A stretch of 64,000 nucleotides of DNA from Georgenia sp. SYP-B2076 (lineage in GTDB: Bacteria > Actinomycetota > Actinomycetes > Actinomycetales > Actinomycetaceae): contig NZ_RXOZ01000032.1 in assembly GCF_003991205.1 (NCBI RefSeq), forward strand, positions 223,819 to 287,818, in the 5' to 3' direction. Position numbers and translations under genes: made by a program. The stretch's first letter is position 1. Every line of letters starts with the position of its first letter. The notes beneath the pieces were generated by a model. The model was not told where the DNA came from, did not search any database, and saw only the letters and a program-made list of their open reading frames with translations. Positions 47,886-56,070 of this stretch are shown here, in pieces.

Positions 47886-48431
47886 ATGACGCCGACGAAA
47901 GCGCGTGTCCTGGACGCCGCCATCGAGCTCCTCGGGACGAAGGGACTCCGCGCGCTCACTCACGCCCGCGTCGATGAGCGGGCCGGGCTGCCGAAGGGAT
48001 CGGCCTCGAACTACTTCCGAACCCGACAGGCCCTGGTCTCCGGCGTCGTCGAGCGCGTGGCGGAGCTAGAGCGGCCCGAGCTGGGGTCCACGTTCACACC
48101 GCCCGCGTCGGCGGCGGAGCTCCTCGACGGCCTCTGCGGGCTCCTCGACCACCTCACGCAGGCCAACCGGACCCAGACGACCGCCCGCCTGGTCCTCTTC
48201 ATGGAGGCCAGCCACGACGCCGCGCTCCGGGACACGCTCTCGCGCGCCCACGACACCATGATCGCGGCGGTCGTCCTCACCCTTGCGAGGCTGGGCGTGC
48301 GCGACCCGGTGACGACCGCCTCCGCGATCAGCGCCTGCTTCGAGGGCTTGCTCCTCCACCGCATCGCCAGGCACGACGACACCGACCCGCGCCCGGTCTT
48401 CGAGCTCGTGCTCAAGGCCACTCTCGGCTGA
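47886..48431 (+). CDS. TetR-family transcriptional regulator (divergent from hydrolase)
   Basis: A 181-residue TetR protein. The N-terminal DNA-binding region reads KARVLDAAIELLGTKGLRAL, then THARVDERAGLPKGSASNYF with the recognition helix at about residues 34-41. The C-terminal domain is alpha-helical with an FMEASHDAALRDTL segment and a closing FEGLLLHRIARHDD. It starts leaderless at ATG 47886. A palindrome in the shared gap is its likely operator and the hydrolase its likely target. Autoregulation is expected. The ligand may be the hydrolase substrate. Confidence 0.9.
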   Translation: MTPTKARVLDAAIELLGTKGLRALTHARVDERAGLPKGSASNYFRTRQALVSGVVERVAELERPELGSTFTPPASAAELLDGLCGLLDHLTQANRTQTTARLVLFMEASHDAALRDTLSRAHDTMIAAVVLTLARLGVRDPVTTASAISACFEGLLLHRIARHDDTDPRPVFELVLKATLG

Positions 48432-48463
48432 CCTCCGCGCCCACGGACGTGCGCCGGCCCGCG

Positions 48464-48988
48464 TCAGCCGGCCCTGGCCAGCTCGACGCCGAGCGCGGGC
48501 TCCTCGCCGCGCAGCACCGCCGCGTCCACCATGTCCCCGGCGCGCTCGTCGGTGACACCCAGGGACACCGCGAGCTCCGCGACGAGGTGCCGGCGGGCCT
48601 CCTTCAGCAGGTCCTTCTCACCGAACGAGAGCCCCCGCTCGTCGAGCCTGCGCGTCATGTCCCGGACGACGCCGGAGGTGACGAGCAGGTCGCCGGTCCG
48701 CAGCCGCTCCTGGTTGTCCTTGAGCCGGCGTGACCAGCCCTGCTCCTCGTGGGTGGTGGGGGCGCGCAGGACGTCGAAGAGCTCCCTGAGCCCGGCGGTG
48801 TCGAGGACCGGCCGCAGCCCGATCTCCTCGGCGCCGGCGACCGGGACACTGATCGTGAGCGTGGTGCGGTGGACGTCGAGCGTCAGGTATCGCTTGGGGA
48901 CATTCCTGATCGATCGGGTCGTGACATCCGTGATGGTCGCGGGACCGTGGTGCGGGTGGACGACGGTCTGCCCCTTGACGAACTCCAT
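48464..48988 (-). CDS. carD: CarD family RNA-polymerase-binding transcription factor
   Basis: A 174-residue CarD/CdnL protein, with ATG 48988 fixed by GGAGG upstream. The N-terminal Tudor-like RNAP-interacting domain begins MEFVKGQTVVHPHHGPATIT and continues to VPKRYLTLDV. The C-terminal helical DNA-binding domain has LFDVLRAPTTHEEQGWSRRL, RLDERGLSFGEKDLLKEARR and HLVAELAVSLGVTDERAG. CarD stabilises open complexes at promoters, notably rRNA. It is somewhat divergent from the mycobacterial protein, so it could be a second paralogue. A strong hairpin lies in its upstream region. Confidence 0.9.
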   Translation of the reverse strand: MEFVKGQTVVHPHHGPATITDVTTRSIRNVPKRYLTLDVHRTTLTISVPVAGAEEIGLRPVLDTAGLRELFDVLRAPTTHEEQGWSRRLKDNQERLRTGDLLVTSGVVRDMTRRLDERGLSFGEKDLLKEARRHLVAELAVSLGVTDERAGDMVDAAVLRGEEPALGVELARAG

Positions 48989-49134
48989 GATGTGAACCTC
49001 CGGCGTGCGCGTTCGCCGCACTCGGACGCCCGGACAGGCCGATCGGCCTGCCGCGGGCGCTCGTCCCACCACCCCGGGCGGACCTCTCGCAAGAAGACCG
49101 CCCAGCGGCACCCTGGTGGGAGCGCGGAGGCATA

Positions 49135-49156
49135 CGCACCCATTCGGATGGGTGCG
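49135..49156. promoter_or_regulatory. Strong TCGG-loop hairpin upstream of carD
   Basis: CGCACCCAT (49135-49143) and ATGGGTGCG (49148-49156) form a perfect 9-bp stem closed by TCGG (CCGA on the other strand). It lies about 150 bases ahead of the carD start in a 400-bp gene-free gap. No T-run follows on either strand. It could be a regulatory RNA structure in the carD leader or an isolated terminator. Confidence 0.5.
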
Positions 49157-49239
49157 CCCACCCCCGCGAGCCGGCCCCTCCATTGTCCCATTCGGCCGAC
49201 ACATGTCCTCGGTGTGATCCGCGTCACGCGGTGACATGT

Positions 49240-49287
49240 CGTCACACCGGGCGGGCGTGCGACGGCGCGCGCCCGCCCGGTGTGACG
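49240..49287. terminator. 18-bp inverted repeat downstream of the sugar ABC operon
   Basis: CGTCACACCGGGCGGGCG (49240-49257) and CGCCCGCCCGGTGTGACG (49270-49287) are perfect 18-base complements with a 12-base loop, about 100 bases beyond the binding-protein stop. It is the likely end of the leftward operon. A small palindrome CCGCGTCACGCGG lies just beyond (about 49219-49231). Confidence 0.75.
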
Positions 49288-49389
49288 CCACCCACACGCA
49301 CGATGTCCGGGAGCCGCCGGTCAGGCCGCTCCCGGACACCGGGCGTTCAGCGCGTCCGGTGACTCACCGGACTCTGCCCAGCGGGCCGC

Positions 49390-50565
49390 TCAGCTGACGC
49401 CCCACAGCTTCTTGAAGCCGTCCTGGTAGTCGGTGGCGCCGTACCAGGACCCGGACGCCTCGCCCTCGGGGGTGAGGTCGAGGTCCTTGACGTTCTCCGG
49501 CGTGAAGAGCCGCTGGTAGGGGAAGGCGACGTTCTGGTTGCTCGGGGCCCCGGACATCATCCGGAGCACCTGGTCCGCGCCGTACCAGCCGACCGCGTTC
49601 TGGTTGATGCCGGAGTTGCCGGCCACGCGGCCCTCGGCGAGCATCTGCAGCACGGCGAGGGTGCCGTCCTGGCTGATGAGCTTGACCTTGTCCGCCTTCC
49701 CGGCGGACTGCAGGCCCTGGAGCGTGGGCTGGACGGTGACGTCGAACTCGGTCTGGACGTAGGAGATGTCCGGGTCGCGGACCATCGCGGAGCTGACGAG
49801 GCTCGGGAGCTTCTGCAGCTGGCCCGTGTTGGTCTCGATCACGGTGACCTTGCAGTCCGGGCAGTTCTTCTCGTACTCGGCGATCGGGCCCTGGTCCATC
49901 CACAGGGTCGTGGCCGGGGTGTCGGTGACCTTGACGACGAGGACGTTGGCCTTGCCGTTCGAGTCGGCGATGACCCAGTCCGCGTTGACCGCCTGGATCG
50001 CGATGTTGTCCGGCGTCAGGTAGCCGACCTTGGTCGGCTCGCCCGGGCCGGCCGGTGCGACCTGCATGTAGAGCAGCGGGATGCCCGCGTCGCGGACCTG
50101 CTGGAAGGCGACGGAGGCGAGGTCGTCGGGGATCGAGCCGGAGACCACGGCATCGGCCTTGGCGTCGATCGCCTGGGTGAGGCAGCCCGCCATGGAGGAC
50201 GGGCTGGCCTGGCCGTCGCACACCTGGACGTCGACGCCGGCCGTGGCGAGCGCCTCGGTCATGGCGTCGCCCACGACGTGGAACAGCGGGATCTTGTAGT
50301 TGGCCGGGACGTAGTAGACCGTCTTGCCCTTGAGCCCGGAGAGGTCACCCAGCTCGGGGCCGGGGGGCGTGAACGCCTCCACCGCCTTGGCGGCCTGGTC
50401 GACCTTCTCCTGGGCGGCCACGGCGGCCGGGTCGGCGGCGGCGCTGCTGGTCTCGGCCGCGCTCGGGGTCGTGGCGTCGCTGGTCTCGCCGCTGCTGCAC
50501 CCGGCGAGGACCAGCGCGGCGGCGGCCACCATGCCGCTCAGGACGACGTTGACGGATCTCTTCAT
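49390..50565 (-). CDS. Sugar ABC transporter substrate-binding lipoprotein (RbsB-like)
   Basis: A 391-residue exported binding protein. ATG 50565 gives MKRSVNVVLSGMVAAAALVL followed by the lipobox AGCSSGE. A Ser/Thr/Ala-rich linker runs to about residue 70. Then a type I periplasmic-binding fold: KGKTVYYVPANYKIPLFHVV, DAVVSGSIPDDLASVAFQQV, GIPLLYMQVAPAG, LVVKVTDTPATTLWMDQGPI, GNSGINQNAVGWYGADQVLR. It captures a sugar or related small molecule (the RbsB/XylF/quorum-signal group); the ligand cannot be told. It is the last gene of ATPase-permease-SBP. Confidence 0.9.
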   Translation of the reverse strand: MKRSVNVVLSGMVAAAALVLAGCSSGETSDATTPSAAETSSAAADPAAVAAQEKVDQAAKAVEAFTPPGPELGDLSGLKGKTVYYVPANYKIPLFHVVGDAMTEALATAGVDVQVCDGQASPSSMAGCLTQAIDAKADAVVSGSIPDDLASVAFQQVRDAGIPLLYMQVAPAGPGEPTKVGYLTPDNIAIQAVNADWVIADSNGKANVLVVKVTDTPATTLWMDQGPIAEYEKNCPDCKVTVIETNTGQLQKLPSLVSSAMVRDPDISYVQTEFDVTVQPTLQGLQSAGKADKVKLISQDGTLAVLQMLAEGRVAGNSGINQNAVGWYGADQVLRMMSGAPSNQNVAFPYQRLFTPENVKDLDLTPEGEASGSWYGATDYQDGFKKLWGVS

Positions 50566-50614
50566 GCTGGTTCCGATCTCGTTGGAGTGTGTTGACGGGC
50601 CGCGCGCGTGGCGG

Positions 50615-51649
50615 TCAGCCACGTACCCGGCGCTGGAGGAGGAAGGACACGGTGACGGCAAGGACGAGGGCGATGCCGTAGAAGACGTTGGTGACCCAGC
50701 CGGCCAGCCCGAGGAGCTGGAGACCGAAGACCCCCGTCAGGAGGAAGTAGACGGCGATGAACATGCCCACCGGGTTGAACCGGCCGGGCACGACGGCGAC
50801 CGTCCCGAGGAACACGCTGGCGAACGTCGGCATGAGGTTGGTCTCCGCCGTCGCCGGGTCGAAGCCGCCGAGCCCGGCCGCGATGACGACCCCACCGAGG
50901 CCGCAGATCAGCGCCGACGTCATGTAGGCGCCGAAGCGGACCTTGGTGACCGGGATGCCGGCGAGGCGGGCGACCTCACGGTTGGAGCCGACGAAGAGGA
51001 TGTGCCGGCCGAGCGGGGTCGCGCCCATCATGTAGGCGAATGCCGCGACGAGGATCGCCCCGTACCAGAAGATCATCGGCAGGCCGATGAACCGGTGCAG
51101 CGCGATGGCCGAGAGCGCGGAGTCCATGCCGCTGACGGAGGTCTCGCGGGAGATCCAGTAGGCGGCACCGCCCGCCACGCTGCCGACGCCGAGCGTGACG
51201 ATGACGGAGTTGATGCCCACGACCACCACGAGGAGCGCGTTGATCGCCCCGATCAGCCCGGCGAGCACGATCGCCGCCACCGCGGCGGCGGGGAAGGACC
51301 AGCCGTACAGCACGACGAGGGACGGGACCGCCGTCGCCGCGAGCCCGAAGATCGACGCGAAGGACAGGTCGAACTCGCCGACCGCCATCGTGCACACCAG
51401 GGCGAGCGAGAGGAACACCAGGGGCGTCTGCGAGCCGAACACGGCGCGGAGCGCGTCCGGGCCGCTGACGTCGCCGGGCAGCAGCACGGTGAAGAGGCCG
51501 ATCATGAGCAGCCAGATGAGGACGAGTCCGTAGCGCTGGAGCACCAGGCGCCCCGACCGCCGCAGCAGCCCCGGCGCGCCGCCCGCACGGGAGCCGGACT
51601 GGGGGACGCGGGCCTTCGTCTTGCTGGGGGAAGTCGATGTCGTGGTCAT
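50615..51649 (-). CDS. Sugar ABC transporter permease (RbsC-like)
   Basis: A 344-residue membrane protein of the BPD_transp_2 family with eight to ten helices. Characteristic parts are CTMAVGEFDLSFASIFGLAA (the GxIDLS-like motif), INSVIVTLGVGSVAGGAAYW, the EAA-like loop GRHILFVGSNREVARLAGIP contacting the ATPase, and AAGLGGFDPATAETNLMPTF. ATG 51649 overlaps the ATPase stop by four bases. A 40-residue basic N-terminal tail precedes helix 1. Only one permease gene is present, so it should act as a homodimer. Confidence 0.92.
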   Translation of the reverse strand: MTTTSTSPSKTKARVPQSGSRAGGAPGLLRRSGRLVLQRYGLVLIWLLMIGLFTVLLPGDVSGPDALRAVFGSQTPLVFLSLALVCTMAVGEFDLSFASIFGLAATAVPSLVVLYGWSFPAAAVAAIVLAGLIGAINALLVVVVGINSVIVTLGVGSVAGGAAYWISRETSVSGMDSALSAIALHRFIGLPMIFWYGAILVAAFAYMMGATPLGRHILFVGSNREVARLAGIPVTKVRFGAYMTSALICGLGGVVIAAGLGGFDPATAETNLMPTFASVFLGTVAVVPGRFNPVGMFIAVYFLLTGVFGLQLLGLAGWVTNVFYGIALVLAVTVSFLLQRRVRG

Positions 51650-53175
51650 GCCGCGCCTCCTGCGACGGGGGTGAAGATGGCGTTGAGGACTGCCTCGGGG
51701 GTGAGCGGGCCGGTCAGCTCGCGTGCGACGACGCCGTCCTCGAGGACGAGCACCCGGTCGCACACGGCGGCCAGGTCCTCCACCTCGGCGGAGCACAGCA
51801 GGATCGCCGTGCCTTGCTGGGCGGCCTGCCGGGTGGCCTGGAGGATCGCGGCGCGCGCGCCCACGTCCACGGCCTGGGTGGGGTCGTCCAGGATCAGGAG
51901 CTTCGGCTTGCCGAGGAGCCACTTGCCCATGAGGACCTTCTGCTGGTTGCCGCCGCTGAGCGTGGCGACGACGGCGTCCCGCTTGCGCGGCGAGACCTCG
52001 AACGTGTCGAGGACGTGGTCGGTCTCCGCGTGGCGCCACCCGCGGCCCGTCCACCAGGCCGACCCCCGGGTGGTGAGGTGGGGGGCGGTGACGTTCTCCT
52101 CCACGGTCAGCGACAGGGCCAGGCCCTGGCCGGGCCGGTCCTGGGGGATGAGGGCGACGCCGGCGTCCAGGACGTCCGCCACGCGCGCCCGGGCGAGGTC
52201 GACCGTGGCGCCGTCGACGGCGATGTGGCCCGCGCCCGCCCGGGCCCCGCCGAGGAGCGCGGAGAGGTCGAGTAGGCCGGAGTCCACCGCGCCCGTGACG
52301 CCGACGACCTCGCCGCGGGAGATGCTGGCGGTGAAGTCCGTGACGCGGCCGCCCGCGACACCCCGGATCTCGATCTCGCCGGGCACGAGCGTGGCGGGGA
52401 AGACCTCGACGAGGTTGTCCAGCGCGCCGTCGCGCCCGAGCACGAGCCGGGTGAGGCCGGCCTCGTCGAGCGCGTCGGTCGGGACACCCGTGTCCACCAC
52501 CGTGCCGTTGCGCAGCGCGGTGACGCGGTCGGTGACGGCGAGAACCTCCTTGAGGTTGTGGCTCACGAGGAGGACGGAGGTGCCCTGGTCCGCGAGGAAC
52601 CGGATCATCTCGTAGAAGGCCGGCAGGGCCTCCCGCGGGATCGCCCGGGAGGACTCGTCGAAGACGACGACGCCGCTGCCGGCCTCACGGTCCTGCAGCG
52701 CCCGCGCGACGGCGACCGCGACGCGTTCGCTCGGCGTGAGCGAGGAGACGCGGGCGTCGGGGTCGATCGGCACGCCGAGGAACTCGAAGGTCTTCCGGAC
52801 GGCGTCGCGGTCCCGGGCCTTGTCGATCCACCGGATGAACCGGCGCGTCGCGTGCCGGCCGACCCGGACGTTCTCGCGGACGCTGAGGTCCGCCACGAGG
52901 CCGAGGTCCTGGTGGACGAAGGCGAGACCCTCCTGGTGGAGCCGACCGGGGTGGACCGGCGGTCCCACCCGGGTGCCGTCCACGAGGATCTCGCCGCCGG
53001 CGTCGGCCCGGTACACGCCGCTGATGAGCTTGATCAGCGTGGACTTGCCCGATCCGTTCTGGCCGACCAGCGCGTGGATCTCGCCGGGCTGGATGCTCAT
53101 GTGCGCCCGGTCCAGCACCGTCACACCCGCGAACGTCTTGGACAGGTCGCGCACCTCGAGGCGGGGCGTGGTCAT
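51646..53175 (-). CDS. Sugar ABC transporter ATP-binding protein with two nucleotide-binding domains (RbsA/XylG-like)
   Basis: A 509-residue fused dimer of ATPase domains. Domain 1 has a good Walker A (HALVGQNGSGKSTLIKLISG). Its signature is degenerate (SSLTPSERVAVAVARAL, not LSGGQ) and its Walker B reads VVVFDESSRAIPREAL. Domain 2 lacks a proper Walker A (VVGVTGAVDSGLLDLSALLG), as usual in this family. It has an intact signature (ATLSGGNQQKVLMGKWLL) and Walker B LLILDDPTQAVDVGAR. The intact halves therefore complement each other. ATG 53175 begins the operon. Confidence 0.92.
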   Translation of the reverse strand: MTTPRLEVRDLSKTFAGVTVLDRAHMSIQPGEIHALVGQNGSGKSTLIKLISGVYRADAGGEILVDGTRVGPPVHPGRLHQEGLAFVHQDLGLVADLSVRENVRVGRHATRRFIRWIDKARDRDAVRKTFEFLGVPIDPDARVSSLTPSERVAVAVARALQDREAGSGVVVFDESSRAIPREALPAFYEMIRFLADQGTSVLLVSHNLKEVLAVTDRVTALRNGTVVDTGVPTDALDEAGLTRLVLGRDGALDNLVEVFPATLVPGEIEIRGVAGGRVTDFTASISRGEVVGVTGAVDSGLLDLSALLGGARAGAGHIAVDGATVDLARARVADVLDAGVALIPQDRPGQGLALSLTVEENVTAPHLTTRGSAWWTGRGWRHAETDHVLDTFEVSPRKRDAVVATLSGGNQQKVLMGKWLLGKPKLLILDDPTQAVDVGARAAILQATRQAAQQGTAILLCSAEVEDLAAVCDRVLVLEDGVVARELTGPLTPEAVLNAIFTPVAGGAA

Positions 53176-53839
53176 CGGGCACCGCCCGGAGGCGCCAGGG
53201 CAGGACGCCGGCCACGGACGGCGCGCCCCGGTGCTCGGAAGGACTGGTAACGCACGGGACCTCCATTGGGACCGAACTGGCAGGGGGGACGGAAGGGGAC
53301 GGGAGGCGGGCGGGCCGGTCGGGCGGGTGGGACCGGCGGAAGCGTGGACGCGTCGTTGTGTGCCCTGCTTCACAGAGGAGACAGTTGTATCAGTCGGTTG
53401 ACTGTGCGTCTAGTGAGATTGCAGTCTGTCTCTGAACCGAGACCTGCCCCGCCGGGATTGGTCGCCAAGCCGCGAGTTTCCGCTGGACGTCGCCCTCGAC
53501 GAAGACGCCCGCCGCGCGGCCGGGCCCCGCGCCATGGGATGCCGGCCGGGATACGCCTTGACAGCACGCCAATCGACCTGACCTCTTGCCATAACCGCAT
53601 ACGCACTGTAGGACAGTGTCCGCCACGTCACGCAGCGGCGTCGAGCGCGGCCGCCCGGGCGCCATGCTCGGGTCCTGGCTGGGGACGCAAGGGTCCGCAG
53701 TTGCCGGTCCGGCGCCGACCGACCGCCCGACGACGCCGCTTCGCCAGGGCTGGTGCGCGCCCCCTACGCTTCACTCCATCCCCACCACCACCTCGAGCGG
53801 TGCCCCTGACCTCGGGCCCGCTCGGCAGAGGAGAATCCC
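53176..53839. promoter_or_regulatory. Long intergenic region between the sugar operon and tetR
   Basis: No gene is supported in these 664 bases. 53283-53331 is G-rich on the plus strand with at least six GGG runs, a possible G-quadruplex in the leader of the leftward operon. CAGTCGGTTGACTG (53391-53404) is a 5-base inverted repeat in an AT-richer patch, a plausible operator or promoter site. TACGCT at about 53765 could be the -10 of the rightward tetR gene. Confidence 0.45.
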
Positions 53840-54433
53840 GTGACCAGCCTGCGCGAGGCCCAGAAGCAGATGACGCGACGGCTCCTGCTCGAGAGGGCGC
53901 TGGAGCTCTTCGAGGCGAAGGGATACGCGCCCACCACCATCGAGGACATCGCCGCCGCCGCCGGGACGACGAGGACCACGTTCTACATGCACTTCGCCTC
54001 GAAGGCGGACCTGATGCTCTCCCTCGTCGGCGAGGTGAACGAGATCCTCACTGCCCCGGACGACCCGCCGCTGCCGTCCGTCGTGCAGGCGGGCGACCGC
54101 GCACAGATCAGGGTCTACCTGGCGCGGAAGTTCGACCAGTGGCCGGAGATCCGTGCGTACATCGTCTCGGGGAACCAGGCGGCTGCCGTGGACCCGGACG
54201 TCCAGGCCGCCATGGACCTGTGGTTCGACCAGACCATCGAGGACATGCGCCTCGGCCTCGACCGCGCCGGCCGGTTCGACCCCTCGGCCCGCCGCGTCCG
54301 CTGCGTCCTCGCGTTCGGCGAGCTGGAGTTCCTCTCACGCCGGTGGATGCGGCACGGCTGGTACGTGGACCGCGACACGTCGCTGGACGTCATGACCGAC
54401 TCCTGGTGCACCCTGCTCACCGAGGGGTCGTAG
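53840..54433 (+). CDS. TetR-family regulator beside the sugar ABC operon
   Basis: A 197-residue TetR protein starting at GTG 53840 behind GAGGAG. The DNA-binding domain is LLLERALELFEAKGYAPTTI followed by EDIAAAAGTTRTTFYMHFAS, with the recognition helix at about residues 42-48. The ligand domain is helical and rich in Trp (FDQWPEIRAY, DLWFDQTIED, RRWMRHGWYV). It is divergent from the ABC operon across a long repeat-bearing gap, and it precedes an FMN-reductase gene by about 100 bases. Either could be its target. Confidence 0.88.
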   Translation: MTSLREAQKQMTRRLLLERALELFEAKGYAPTTIEDIAAAAGTTRTTFYMHFASKADLMLSLVGEVNEILTAPDDPPLPSVVQAGDRAQIRVYLARKFDQWPEIRAYIVSGNQAAAVDPDVQAAMDLWFDQTIEDMRLGLDRAGRFDPSARRVRCVLAFGELEFLSRRWMRHGWYVDRDTSLDVMTDSWCTLLTEGS

Positions 54434-54536
54434 CCGCCTGGCGGCGACCACGCCGCGGCGTCCAGGGCGGCCCGGTCGAGATCCGTGCCAGGCTGCTGGA
54501 CGCCCGCCCGCAGCACCACCCATCGAAAGGACCCCC

Positions 54537-55145
54537 ATGACCGTTCCCACCGACTCGCTGCCCACGCTGCTCGTCGTCGTCGCCAGCACCCGCCCCGGTC
54601 GGGTGGGCATCCACGTGGGTGAATGGTTCCGGGAGCGCGCGGAGGCCCATGGGCAGTTCGACGTGCGGTTCGTCGACCTCGCGGAGCTGGCGCTGCCGTT
54701 CATGGACGAGCCCCACCACCCGAAGCTGCGCCGGTACGAGCACCAGCACACGAAGGACTGGTCCGCGCTCGTGGCGGGCGCCCACGCCTTCGTGTTCGTC
54801 ACCCCGGAGTACAACCACGGCTACAACGCCGTGCTGAAGAACGCGCTGGACTTCCTCCACCAGGAGTGGCAGGACAAGCCCGTGGGGCTCGTCAGCTACG
54901 GCGGGATCGCCGCCGGCACCCGCGCCACCCAGCAGCTCAAGCCCGTGCTCGACGCGCTGCGCATGGCGGTCGCCGTCGAGGCGGTCAACATCCCCTTCGT
55001 CGCCACCCTCATGCAGGACGGCGCGTTCCGGCCCACCGACATCGTCGACGCCTCGGCCGCCGCGATGCTCGACGAGCTCGCGCGCCTCGAGTTCCTGCTG
55101 CGCCCCGCACACGAGGCCGCGGAGCTGGAGCTCGTCCGCAGCTGA
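54537..55145 (+). CDS. NADPH-dependent FMN reductase (flavodoxin-fold quinone reductase family)
   Basis: A 202-residue flavodoxin-like protein. The FMN phosphate loop is LLVVVASTRPGRVGIHVGEW. VFVTPEYNHGYNAVLKNALDFL is the family's diagnostic TPEYN block, and GLVSYGGIAAGTRATQQLKPVL binds the flavin ring. It reduces FMN, quinones or azo compounds with NADPH and is often tied to oxidative stress. ATG 54537 has GAAAGGA upstream. It is about 100 bases behind the TetR gene in the same direction and may be under it. Confidence 0.92.
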   Translation: MTVPTDSLPTLLVVVASTRPGRVGIHVGEWFRERAEAHGQFDVRFVDLAELALPFMDEPHHPKLRRYEHQHTKDWSALVAGAHAFVFVTPEYNHGYNAVLKNALDFLHQEWQDKPVGLVSYGGIAAGTRATQQLKPVLDALRMAVAVEAVNIPFVATLMQDGAFRPTDIVDASAAAMLDELARLEFLLRPAHEAAELELVRS

Positions 55146-55193
55146 GGGCGCCTCGGCGGCGGGGGCGGCCTGCTCGGCGGCGACGGCGGGGGG

Positions 55194-55205
55194 CAGGATG
55201 GGCGC
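55194..55205 (+). promoter_or_regulatory. Possible leaderless promoter, CAGGAT
   Basis: CAGGAT (55194-55199) ends six bases before ATG 55206 and no ribosome site is present. The -35 is not evident. Confidence 0.4.
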
Positions 55206-55991
55206 ATGTGGACGCAGACGGTGCGGATCGTGGAGGACGCCTCCCCCGCCAGCTGGCTGGCGGGACGGCTGACCGGGCCCATCGGCACGGTCGTCGGGAC
55301 GGTGCCCGACGGGTACGCCGCATACGCACGGGTCCTGCACCCCGTGGACCGCCACGACGGCACGCAGCCCGTGACGTGGGCGCAGGTCTCCGAGGTGACC
55401 GGCCGGCAGGTGCACCCGACCGTGCAGTGGCACGCGCTCATCGGCTCCGACGACCCCTACGACCGTGGATCCGACGTCTGGCCGGACGGCCGGCCCGAAT
55501 GGGGGAACCTGTCCGTGGCGCCGCTTCAGGCGCTCTGTGACGTCCTGGCTGCCCACACCACCACACCGCAGCACTGCTACTTCGCGCTCTGGGAGGGATG
55601 GGGCCAGCTCTCCGGCGGCCGAGCATGGGTGCGGCTCGCCTCGGACGGCAGTGGCGGCTCCGAGCCGCCGCCGCTCCTCACGCCACAGGAACGGTCGGCT
55701 CCCCGGGTGCACCTCCCCGGACGTGACTACTTCCTGTTCCGGGGCCCTCTCTCGGCCGTGCTCGACCTTGCCCGTTACGACGGGCCCGAGTTCGGGTGGG
55801 CCCAGTCCCCGAACCTGTTCTGGCCGGCCGACCGGGCGTGGTGCGTCGCCACGGAGATCGACTTCGACTCCACCCTCGTCGGCGGCGCGCCCGAGGCGGT
55901 CGAGGCCGTGCTCGCCTCGCCCGCTCTCGAGGCCTGGCGCATCGGGAGCCGCGACTCCCTCCGGTCCGACGCCGACGCCGTCAACCACTGA
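55206..55991 (+). CDS. Hypothetical protein, 261 residues
   Basis: No family is recognised. The protein is soluble, Trp-rich and acidic, with no signal or membrane segment. Conserved-looking stretches are GTVPDGYAAYARVLHPVDRH, QVHPTVQWHALIG, CYFALWEGWGQL, HLPGRDYFLFRGPLSAVLDL, SPNLFWPADRAWCVATEIDF and SLRSDADAVNH. Similar uncharacterised proteins exist in actinobacteria, as far as the style of sequence shows. The start ATG 55206 appears leaderless. It is followed 79 bases later by another unknown gene in the same direction. Confidence 0.7.
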   Translation: MWTQTVRIVEDASPASWLAGRLTGPIGTVVGTVPDGYAAYARVLHPVDRHDGTQPVTWAQVSEVTGRQVHPTVQWHALIGSDDPYDRGSDVWPDGRPEWGNLSVAPLQALCDVLAAHTTTPQHCYFALWEGWGQLSGGRAWVRLASDGSGGSEPPPLLTPQERSAPRVHLPGRDYFLFRGPLSAVLDLARYDGPEFGWAQSPNLFWPADRAWCVATEIDFDSTLVGGAPEAVEAVLASPALEAWRIGSRDSLRSDADAVNH

Positions 55992-56070
55992 TCCGCGGCG
56001 CACAGCTCACCGGCAGCAGCGCCCGGGGACCGCTCATATACGGGCCGCCGCTGAATGACGAGGAGGCAGC

